DNA from: a bacterium
GTDB taxonomy: Bacteria > Patescibacteriota > Minisyncoccia > UBA6257 > GWB1-50-10
Length of the DNA: 12,931 nt
Direction of reading: 5' to 3'
Assembly: GCA_021813265.1 (NCBI GenBank)
Contig: JAKALF010000019.1
Location: 1-12,931, forward strand
Both the position numbers and the translations under genes were made by a program. The notes under the pieces were generated by a model. It did no database searches and had not been told where the DNA came from. It was given only the letters and a program-made list of their open reading frames with translations. Shown piece after piece: positions 7,440 to 12,931 of the stretch. How positions within the stretch are numbered: position 1 is the first letter of the stretch; each line of letters starts with the position of its first letter.

Positions 7440-7483
7440 AATATTGGGATGACGAAAGCGAAGAATTTATTTTCAAATGGCAT

Positions 7484-8224
7484 ATGAATCTAAAAGACAA
7501 GAAAATTCTAATAACAGGAGCTTCAAAAGGTATTGGGCGGGCTACCGCTATTGCTTTCGCAAAGGAGGGCTGTTCGGTAGCCATCAATTTCAAATCAGAC
7601 GCTAAAGCCGCAAAAGAAGTGTTAGACGAGTGTAATCAGTACTCAAAAGGGAACGTTCTTTTGCGCGCTAACGTATCTGATGAAAAAGAAGTATCGGAAA
7701 TGTGTAAAAAGGTAAAACGAGAATTTTCTCATCTGGATATACTCATCAATAACGCGGGAATTTTTGACGAAAACGACAATCCGACAAATGTTCAGGCATT
7801 TGAAAATGTTTTCCGAAATAATTTTTTGAGCGCTGTAATGGTAACTAAACACTCCCTGCCTTTAATGCAGGAAGGGAAAATAGTAAATATATCCTCAATT
7901 CACGGGCGGCTTGGACATGGAAGACCAACAGCAGCCGCATATTCCGCTTTCAAGGCCGCTCTTGAAAATTGGACTAAAAATTTAGCCAAAGACCTCGCTC
8001 CAAAAATACTCGTCAACGCCATTGCTCCCGGGCGTGTCGCGACTTCTATGTGGGGCAACCCTAACACAAAAGAACAAAAGGAATTGGGACAAGTTCATCT
8101 CATCAAACGGATGATACAATCTGAAGAAATTGCTAACGCGATTGTTTTCCTAGCAAAGAACGACGCTGTGTGCGGCGAAGTGCTAACCATTGATGGAGGA
8201 ATGAGTTTAGTAACTCTCGGATAA
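7484..8224 (+). CDS. Short-chain dehydrogenase/reductase, FabG-like
   Basis: A 246-residue classical SDR, an NAD(P)H-dependent oxidoreductase with a Rossmann fold, probably cytoplasmic. The cofactor-binding TGASKGIG is at 11-18, NNAG at 89-92, the catalytic Asn region NNF at 112-114, Ser138, and Tyr153 and Lys157 (YSAFK). The late segment APGRVATSMW and the C-terminal GEVLTIDGGMS match the family. The length fits the 240-260 residue norm when the ATG at 7484 is used. The frame stays open up to 7406, but that extension has no Rossmann sequence. A ketoacyl-ACP reductase (FabG) role is possible, but SDR substrates cannot be told from sequence and no fatty-acid genes are nearby. No clear promoter or Shine-Dalgarno was found. 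The serine hydrolase gene starts two bases after its stop. Confidence 0.9.
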   Translation: MNLKDKKILITGASKGIGRATAIAFAKEGCSVAINFKSDAKAAKEVLDECNQYSKGNVLLRANVSDEKEVSEMCKKVKREFSHLDILINNAGIFDENDNPTNVQAFENVFRNNFLSAVMVTKHSLPLMQEGKIVNISSIHGRLGHGRPTAAAYSAFKAALENWTKNLAKDLAPKILVNAIAPGRVATSMWGNPNTKEQKELGQVHLIKRMIQSEEIANAIVFLAKNDAVCGEVLTIDGGMSLVTLG

Positions 8225-8226
8225 TT

Positions 8227-8796
8227 ATGACCAAACGAGCATTCATCATTCATGGCTGGGACGGTTACCCCGATGAGGGTTGGTTTCCATGGATCAAAAC
8301 AGAACTAGAGAAAAAGGGCTTTCAGGTCCAAATCCCAGCCATGCCGGAACCGGCAGAACCAAAAATTGAAGCGTGGGTTTCGCGTCTTTCCAAGGTTGTC
8401 AGCGATGTTGATGAAAACACCTATTTTGTCGGGCATAGTATTGGTTGCCAAACCATTCTCCGCTATCTGGAGAGGTTGCCCGCCGACAACAAAGTCGGGG
8501 GCGCGTATTTTGTCGCCCCCTGGTTCACCTTAATGAACTTGAAAACCAATGAGGAAAAGGAGATCGCCCGGCCATGGTTAGAAACCTCTATTGATTTTGA
8601 GAAAGTAAAACAGCACACCAAAACGTTTTTTGCGGTGTTTTCTGACGATGACGAAGTTGTACCGCAAGAAAATAAAAAACTTTTTGAGGAATGGCTTAAC
8701 GCGAAAACCGTGATAGAACACGCCAAAGGGCACTTTAGCGGAAGTGATGGGGTGAAAGAATTGCCAATTATTTTGGAAGCAATTTTTTCACAATAA
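8227..8796 (+). CDS. RBBP9/YdeN-type alpha/beta serine hydrolase
   Basis: A 189-residue small alpha/beta hydrolase of the RBBP9/YdeN family, which has the usual length of about 190. The N-terminus FIIHGWDGYPDEGWFPW carries the family HGW. The nucleophile elbow is GHSIG (69-73) with Ser71, the acid lies in SDDDEVVP (139-146), and the catalytic His is H169 in GHFSG. All three triad residues are present, so the enzyme should be active. Bacterial substrates of the family are mostly unknown. It is separated by two bases from the dehydrogenase and is very probably co-transcribed with it. No signal peptide, so it is probably cytoplasmic. No terminator is evident after it. Confidence 0.9.
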   Translation: MTKRAFIIHGWDGYPDEGWFPWIKTELEKKGFQVQIPAMPEPAEPKIEAWVSRLSKVVSDVDENTYFVGHSIGCQTILRYLERLPADNKVGGAYFVAPWFTLMNLKTNEEKEIARPWLETSIDFEKVKQHTKTFFAVFSDDDEVVPQENKKLFEEWLNAKTVIEHAKGHFSGSDGVKELPIILEAIFSQ

Positions 8797-8922
8797 TTGG
8801 CGACGAAAAAGTTTTGGTTAGTTCCATTTAAAATGTGTTCGAGTAGAATTGTATAGTTCCATCAATAGAACCTTCTCGACATGCGTGAGGCTATATATCT
8901 AACCATATATCGCAAGTTTAAG

Positions 8923-8952
8923 TTGACGAGTAGAGATTGGATATTTTAAAAT
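8923..8952 (+). promoter_or_regulatory. Promoter for the DUF302 gene
   Basis: TTGACG (8923-8928), an 18-bp spacer, and TAAAAT (8947-8952). The ATG at 8959 begins six bases after the -10, so transcription should start at the ATG and give a leaderless message. The octamer CGAGTAGA occurs at 8840-8847 and again overlapping the -35 and spacer at 8927-8934, and could be a regulator site. The rest of the 8797-8922 gap shows nothing I can identify. Confidence 0.5.
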
Positions 8953-8958
8953 AATTTT

Positions 8959-9342
8959 ATGGAATTTGACTACACCGTTACAACTGAAAAAGATTTTGAT
9001 TCTGTAGTATTAGCCCTACAGGAAGAAATTGCGACAGTTGGTTTTCGGGTGCTCCATATTCATGATGTACGGAAAACCCTGGCCGAGAAAGGATTTGAGA
9101 TTGAATCAATGAAAATTATTGAATTTTGCAATGCAAAATCCGCTTACGCTGTATTAGAGACAGATCCAAAAATCGGCTTATGTTTGCCTTGTAAAATCAA
9201 CGTGTATGTCAAAAATGGTCAAACAATTATTTCCGGTATGCGTCCAATTGTTTTACCGCAATTTTTCCCGGAAGCAAAACTAGGTACTTTACCGGAAGAA
9301 ATTGATAGCCTTATAAAGGCTGTCATCAATAACTCAAAATGA
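8959..9342 (+). CDS. DUF302 family protein
   Basis: A 127-residue protein matching DUF302. The family stretches are the N-terminal FDYTVTTEKDFDSVVLALQEEI and the core KIIEFCNAKSAYAVLETDPKIGLCLPCKINVY, in which a CN..xAY..L..DP.IGLxLPC pattern is characteristic. The function of the family is not established; it is often a small soluble domain in the cytoplasm or attached to the membrane. There is no signal peptide or membrane helix here. The gene appears to have its own leaderless promoter. Cysteines near residues 57, 75 and 78 are visible, but a metal or redox role would be guesswork. Confidence 0.85.
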   Translation: MEFDYTVTTEKDFDSVVLALQEEIATVGFRVLHIHDVRKTLAEKGFEIESMKIIEFCNAKSAYAVLETDPKIGLCLPCKINVYVKNGQTIISGMRPIVLPQFFPEAKLGTLPEEIDSLIKAVINNSK

Positions 9343-9473
9343 TTTCTACAAAGAAATTTCTTGATACACCTAACTCACCGTTATTGGGAATCGGACGTAA
9401 TGAAAAAAACTTGTTTTCATAATTTTTGCCCGGGTATCATTGGAAGTGTTAAATAAAATACTGAAGTAAAGTT

Positions 9474-10067
9474 ATGGATATAAAAATAATTTCAACCATA
9501 ATCGCAACAATTATAGGAGTTATCGCTTTCTTTCCGTACTTAAAAGACATTTTTTCGTTAAAAACAAAGCCCCATGTCTATACTTGGCTCATTTGGGTAA
9601 TTACTCAAGGAACCGCGGTTTTAGGAATTTAGTATGGCGGTGGAGGTTTGGGCGTCTTGAATTTATTAACAGTCGGGATTCTTTTTATAATCGCCGTTTT
9701 TCTTTTTTCATTAAAATATGGAACAAAAAATATCACCAAAAGTGACACGACTATTTTGATCGCGGTTTTAGCGGCAATTGTGGTTTGGTGGTAATTAAAT
9801 CAGCCCCTTATTTCTGTACTGGTGGTTTCAGTGATTGATGTAATCGGGTATGTTCCAAGTTTTAGAAAATCATATAAAGATCCATGGAGCGAAACTTTAG
9901 TTTCCTGAATTTTGTTTTCAGCGTCAGATGTTTTTGCGATATTAGCTCTAAAAGAATATAATTTACTGACAGTTACTTATTTGGTCGCAATTACATCGGC
10001 CAATATCGCGCTTTTCTTGACTTGTTATTTTAGAAGGCGTTTTGTACCAAAACCTCAATCACGATAA
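9474..10067 (+). pseudogene. PQ-loop-like membrane protein interrupted by three in-frame stops
   Basis: One frame of 197 codons keeps membrane-protein character throughout, from the ATG at 9474 to TAA at 10065-10067. It is cut by TAG at 9630 (codon 53), TAA at 9792 (codon 107) and TGA at 9906 (codon 145), with no frameshift. Six or seven hydrophobic helices are visible (for example about 5-24, 36-52, 60-77, 91-106, 111-127, 165-187). The two halves carry similar loops, FFPYLKDIFSLKTKPHVYTW and YVPSFRKSYKDPWSETLVS, resembling the PQ-loop repeat of SWEET-type transporters. Aligning the halves at their Pro (21 and 128) puts the codon 145 stop against Trp38, so TGA probably replaced TGG. Function would be small-molecule transport by analogy, not proven. 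It is most likely a decayed gene; sequencing error and readthrough are alternatives. The stretch 9343-9473 before it shows only AT-rich hairpins. Confidence 0.8.
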
Positions 10068-10142
10068 GATTTTGCCTGAGAAAACATTTTTGGTTTCCCG
10101 TTATAGCACGGCGGACGATAATTATCCAATAGAAAATTGATT

Positions 10143-10757
10143 ATGGATGTTAAACAGAAAACAACTAAAACTTATGACAAAATCGCTTCCGGCTACAGCG
10201 CAGATCACTTTGCCCATTTTTGGATTGAAGAATTTGATTTTTACAAAAGTATCATTGACGGTAAAAAAGTCGTTGATCTCGGTTGTGGAGCTGGGCGAGA
10301 CGCCGCCGTTTTTGTGGAACATGGCTTTGATTACACCGGCGTAGACGCTTCTGAAGGAATGTTAAAAGTGGCAAGTGAACGAGTACCAAAAGGAAAATTT
10401 CAAAAAATGGATTTTAGCAAAACTACTTTTCAAGACGAAGAATTTGACGGATTTTGGGCGGCCGCCAGTTTTTTGCACATTCCTAAAAAAGATATTGCGG
10501 GAGTTTTGCGGGAAGCAAAACGAATTACCAAAAACGGCGGTATTGGTTTTATCTCAGTCAAAGAGGAAAATGGAATGGATGAAGGAATGATAGAGGAAAA
10601 TACATATGGAGGCATAGGCCGTTATTTTTCGTTCTATACTCAAGGTGAGTTCAAAAACCTGCTTGAGCAAAACGGCTTTTCTGTGGTAAAAATGAACACA
10701 CATACCGAAGACGACGAACGAAAAACAAACTGGCTTTGCTATTTTGTGAAAGTTTAG
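10143..10757 (+). CDS. Class I SAM-dependent methyltransferase
   Basis: A 204-residue methyltransferase with the Rossmann-like SAM fold. Motif I is VVDLGCGAGRDA (43-54), the acidic residue ending beta-2 is D68 in YTGVDAS, the adenine-contact region is KMDF (88-91), and beta-4 carries FDGFWAAASFLHI (101-113), followed by LREAKRITKNGGIGFISVK. The N-terminal TYDKIASGY is common in UbiE/Methyltransf_11-type enzymes. The substrate cannot be assigned. The ATG at 10143 is used; an in-frame TTG two codons earlier is less likely. No good promoter is seen beyond a weak GATAAT at 10117-10122. It appears soluble and complete, and lies just after the decayed membrane gene. Confidence 0.9.
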   Translation: MDVKQKTTKTYDKIASGYSADHFAHFWIEEFDFYKSIIDGKKVVDLGCGAGRDAAVFVEHGFDYTGVDASEGMLKVASERVPKGKFQKMDFSKTTFQDEEFDGFWAAASFLHIPKKDIAGVLREAKRITKNGGIGFISVKEENGMDEGMIEENTYGGIGRYFSFYTQGEFKNLLEQNGFSVVKMNTHTEDDERKTNWLCYFVKV

Positions 10758-10762
10758 AAGTG

Positions 10763-10873
10763 ATGATTGACAAAAAAGAATTTGGCCTCTTGTAAGGGCG
10801 CGGCAGAAGAGGAAATTCCACCAATACAGAAATATTGAAATCTCAACTTAATCAAGATACAAAAATTAGTTAA
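10763..10873 (+). pseudogene. Short degraded frame with one in-frame stop
   Basis: From the ATG at 10763 a frame of 36 codons reads MIDKKEFGLL, then TAA at 10793-10795, then GRGRRGNSTNTEILKSQLNQ and ends with TAA at 10871-10873. It starts five bases after the methyltransferase stop and its last bases overlap the 3' end of the convergent phosphatase gene. The second part looks protein-like, but no family is recognised and the length is too small to be sure. It may be a gene remnant or chance. Confidence 0.25.
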
Positions 10874-11399
10874 TCCAATCAATTTTAGTTACAGAAGCAT
10901 TTGGATAAGCGGGTAAATCATAAAATAGTTTCGCTTCCATATTCTCCCTGACTGTCTCCAAAATCCTGCCAACTCCCGCATGGCTAACGATTAAGATATT
11001 TTTTGGATTTTTGGAAAGGTCTTTTATGCACTCAAAAACTCTACCGCGGAAATCATCTACATTTTCGGCATTTTCAGCAGATATCAAAGCGAGAGATGAA
11101 ATTTTATGTATTGGTGTTCCCGTAAGACTTCCCATGTCATACTCAATAACTCGTTTATCAAAAGAGATATTTTGAATATCAAAGCCGATTTCACTCGCGA
11201 TGATTTCCGCGGTTTCTTTAGCCCTTTTTAATGGCGAAGAAATGATTTTATCAATTTTAAGATTTTCTTTTTTTATTTCCTGAGCCGTTGCGCGAGCTTG
11301 TTCTTTTCCCTTTTCTGTCAAAATAGAATCTTCTTTTTGTCCCGCAAAAACACCTCTTTGGTTCGCTTCGCTTTCTCCATGTCGCACAAAATAGATCAT
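10866..11399 (-). CDS. Histidine phosphatase (phosphoglycerate mutase-like) family enzyme
   Basis: A 177-residue member of the histidine phosphatase superfamily. The phospho-accepting motif RHGE is at 6-9 (His7), the phosphate-pocket Arg is R59 in SSPLKRAKET, the acid E86 lies in VIEYDMG, and the second catalytic His140 is in VSHAGVGR. All core residues are present. Members act on sugar phosphates, nucleotides or alpha-ribazole phosphate, so the substrate here is open; the short length fits the CobC/GpmB-like phosphatase subset rather than glycolytic mutase. The ATG at 11399 is preferred to a TTG two codons earlier. It is third in a minus-strand run behind xseA and xseB, with a 57-base gap, and faces the plus-strand genes. 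Confidence 0.9.
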   Translation of the reverse strand: MIYFVRHGESEANQRGVFAGQKEDSILTEKGKEQARATAQEIKKENLKIDKIISSPLKRAKETAEIIASEIGFDIQNISFDKRVIEYDMGSLTGTPIHKISSLALISAENAENVDDFRGRVFECIKDLSKNPKNILIVSHAGVGRILETVRENMEAKLFYDLPAYPNASVTKIDWIN

Positions 11400-11456
11400 A
11401 GGCAACTTTTCTTTTGAATTCGAACGATCCAGTACAATAAGGGTATAAAATAACTT

Positions 11457-11666
11457 TTATTCTCCCTTCTCCAAATCTTTCTTTATTTCATTAAATTCGT
11501 TTTGAACTTCTTTTAGTCGGGATTTTAAATCTTTGATAAGGGCGGCTCCTTCTTTTACCTTTTTTAACCCCTCCTCAACATCAATTTCTTTTTGTTTTTC
11601 AAACCATTCAGCGACTTCCTCAAGTTTTCCCAATGATTCTGATATGTTGGTTTTTCTGGTAGGCAT
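11457..11666 (-). CDS. xseB: Exodeoxyribonuclease VII small subunit
   Basis: A 69-residue, highly charged helical protein matching the Exo VII small subunit in length and pattern: ESLGKLEEVAEWFEK at 9-23, then the typical VEEGLKKVKEGAALIKDLKSRL near 30-51 and a Lys/Glu-rich helical tail. XseB copies assemble on XseA to form the nuclease that degrades single-stranded DNA to oligonucleotides. It starts 6 bases after the xseA stop, as is usual for this pair. No clear Shine-Dalgarno is present. Confidence 0.9.
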   Translation of the reverse strand: MPTRKTNISESLGKLEEVAEWFEKQKEIDVEEGLKKVKEGAALIKDLKSRLKEVQNEFNEIKKDLEKGE

Positions 11667-11672
11667 ATGATT

Positions 11673-12931
11673 TTAAGGTAGTATAACATCACGGACGGTT
11701 GAAGTAAATTCACCGGAACCCGTTTTTGTTTTAAGGGTTTCTCCCGGAGTTATATCATTTACGCTTCGTATTATCTTTCCGTTATTGTTTCGAACGATGC
11801 TATATCCAAGATGTAGGTTTCGCTCGGGATTCATGGCTGAAATGAACGATTCCGCTTTTTTAATTTTAAATCCCATTTCATTCAAAAAACGCTCAAATGT
11901 CTCGGAAAGAAAGTGGGAACGCTTTAAAACAACTTGATTTATCTGTTCCAATATGATCTCGATATGACGAAAACCTCTTTTGACGCGGGCTTCGGCGTAT
12001 TCAAGAGATGAAAAAATCCGTTTGAACGCCCCCACTATAATGTTATGAGATCGTGCAATATGTTCATAGGTTGATTGTAACAGAGAAGAAAAAGCGTTAA
12101 GGAAGGAAACTTCAAGTATAGGTATGCGTTTTGTAAGGCGGTTCCAGGAAGCGTTTACCGTAACCGCCGCGATGGAAGGAGTTGAAGTCATTATATCTCC
12201 GACAAGGCTCGCGATGGGTACGTCTCGATCATGTCCTATGGCGCATAGAGTTGGGATAGAGGAAGAAAAAACCGCGCGCGCCACAAATTCATTATTGAAT
12301 GCTTGCAAATCTTCCAAACTTCCCCCTCCGCGCATGATAACAATTACATCAAGCGCGGGCATATGGGTATTGAACCATGTTATGCCTTTTATAATCGAGG
12401 GAACGGCTTTAAATCCTTCAACTCGGGAATCATATAGATGCAGTTTCATACCGAGCGGAGAAAGGTTTTTTCTAAAATCATCAATAACCGCGCCCGTTTT
12501 AGACGTGATGATTCCTATGGAAGAAATAAATTCGGGAAGAGGGCGTTTTCGTTTAAAGAGACCTTCTTCTTCCAACTTTTTCTTTAGAAGTTCGTAGGCT
12601 TTTTTTAACGATCCTTCTCCGGCAAGTTCGACGGATTCAACCCTAAAGCTGAATCTACCTTTCGCTTTGTAAACACTGGGAATTCCTGAAACTTTTACTT
12701 CCATTCCGTCTTCAATGGAAAATCCGAGACCTCGATACATAAAGGGATTTATGTAACAGTCCATAACACTTCCGTCGTCTTTGTCTTTCATGGAAAAATA
12801 AAATCCCGTTTGGTGGATATTGGCTCCCGTAACTTCTCCTTGAACGGAAACTTTTCGGGAGTTAAGAAACGTATTAACATAATCTAAAAACTCACTGACG
12901 GAAAATACAGCTTCTTTGAGAAATTCATCAA
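11673..12931 (-). CDS. xseA: Exodeoxyribonuclease VII large subunit, missing extreme N-terminus
   Basis: 418 complete residues are present; the gene runs off the window and lacks only its first few residues. The N-terminal OB-fold shows SVSEFLDYVNTFL, then VQGEVTGANIHQTGFYFSMKD and the PFMYRGLGFSIEDGMEVKVSG stretch. The catalytic domain carries ITSKTGAVIDDFRKNLS, then MRGGGSLEDLQAFNNE and IGHDRDVPIASLVGD with TSTPSIAAV, all characteristic of XseA. A long helical region and a short C-terminal beta part with GYSIVRNNNGKIIRSV follow. XseA is the catalytic subunit of Exo VII, a metal-independent single-strand DNA exonuclease used in repair. Near-complete and intact. The ATG at 12789-12791 is internal, because the OB-fold continues upstream of it. 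Confidence 0.95.
   Translation of the reverse strand, partial: DEFLKEAVFSVSEFLDYVNTFLNSRKVSVQGEVTGANIHQTGFYFSMKDKDDGSVMDCYINPFMYRGLGFSIEDGMEVKVSGIPSVYKAKGRFSFRVESVELAGEGSLKKAYELLKKKLEEEGLFKRKRPLPEFISSIGIITSKTGAVIDDFRKNLSPLGMKLHLYDSRVEGFKAVPSIIKGITWFNTHMPALDVIVIMRGGGSLEDLQAFNNEFVARAVFSSSIPTLCAIGHDRDVPIASLVGDIMTSTPSIAAVTVNASWNRLTKRIPILEVSFLNAFSSLLQSTYEHIARSHNIIVGAFKRIFSSLEYAEARVKRGFRHIEIILEQINQVVLKRSHFLSETFERFLNEMGFKIKKAESFISAMNPERNLHLGYSIVRNNNGKIIRSVNDITPGETLKTKTGSGEFTSTVRDVILP
11680..11708 (-). promoter_or_regulatory. Weak candidate promoter inside the end of xseA, for xseB
   Basis: On the minus strand TTTACT (11703-11708), a 17-bp spacer and TATACT (11680-11685). The predicted start is about seven bases before the xseB ATG. 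Only the -10 is good, so this may be chance. Confidence 0.2.

Noticed and set aside
8856..8871. Hairpin or tRNA T-arm remnant (GTTC with GAAC)
   Set aside because: Only four pairs with an eight-base loop; no other part of a tRNA can be drawn around it.
9400..9456. An 18-residue frame starting MKKTCFHNF
   Set aside because: Very short, no ribosome binding site, no family, and it sits in AT-rich gap sequence.
9474..10067. An alternative genetic code that would read through the stops in the membrane gene
   Set aside because: All three stop codons occur in the frame, and each ends an intact gene in the window (TAG for lepA, TAA for ftsB-like, TGA for the first glycosyltransferase), so no single reassignment explains it.
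10786..10812. Intrinsic terminator for the minus-strand xse/phosphatase run (CCTCTT paired with AAGAGG)
   Set aside because: The stem is six pairs with a 15-base loop, and on the minus strand the T run comes about nine bases after the stem, not directly behind it.
7281..10825. Attachment-site repeat of the tRNA-Gly 3' end downstream, such as ATTCCACCAATAC near 10817
   Set aside because: It matches only a few bases with a deletion; no integrase gene or longer copy of the tRNA end is present.
12124..12597. 157-residue plus-strand frame
   Set aside because: It lies fully antisense to the catalytic region of xseA and shows no domain of its own.
1..12931. CRISPR array, insertion sequence or replication origin
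   Set aside because: No regularly spaced repeats, transposase-like frames with terminal repeats, or DnaA-box clusters were seen on reading both strands.

Overview
The window looks like a Patescibacteria (Candidate Phyla Radiation) genome fragment, probably Parcubacteria-like. This is an inference from gene content and style. The DNA is AT-leaning, genes are densely packed with ATGA stop/start overlaps, few starts have a Shine-Dalgarno site, and a DUF4012 membrane protein sits directly behind glycosyltransferases. Stop usage (TAA, TAG and TGA all end real genes) fits the standard bacterial code rather than the TGA-as-glycine code of some relatives.

Region 1 (1-4819, + strand) is a cell-surface glycan locus. 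It has the C-terminal end of a polyprenyl-phosphate sugar-1-phosphate transferase, a solitary 54-residue membrane protein with its own -10, strong ribosome binding site and intrinsic terminator, then an overlapping run of two GT4-type glycosyltransferases and a DUF4012 protein. The likely logic is that the sugar transferase loads the first sugar on the lipid carrier, the glycosyltransferases extend it, and the DUF4012 protein acts at the membrane in an unknown step.

Region 2 (4838-7299, + strand) is core housekeeping: lepA (elongation factor 4), a two-helix membrane protein, an FtsB/DivIC-like division protein, and tRNA-Gly(CCC), which begins two bases after the ftsB-like stop.

Region 3 (7300-10865, + strand) reads as an accessory segment downstream of the tRNA: a short open frame of unclear status, a FabG-like short-chain dehydrogenase, an RBBP9-type serine hydrolase, a DUF302 protein, a PQ-loop-like membrane protein frame broken by three in-frame stops (TAG, TAA, TGA) with no frameshift, a class I methyltransferase, and a short degraded frame.

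Region 4 (10866-12931, - strand) holds xseA (missing only its extreme N-terminus at the window edge), xseB and a histidine phosphatase, convergent with region 3.

Across the window, promoter-like hexamer pairs with an 18-bp spacer repeatedly place the predicted transcription start at or within a few bases of the ATG. This suggests leaderless transcription for several genes, while ATGA overlaps serve inside operons. No CRISPR array, insertion sequence or origin was seen. The most unusual item is the triple-stop membrane gene at 9474-10067.
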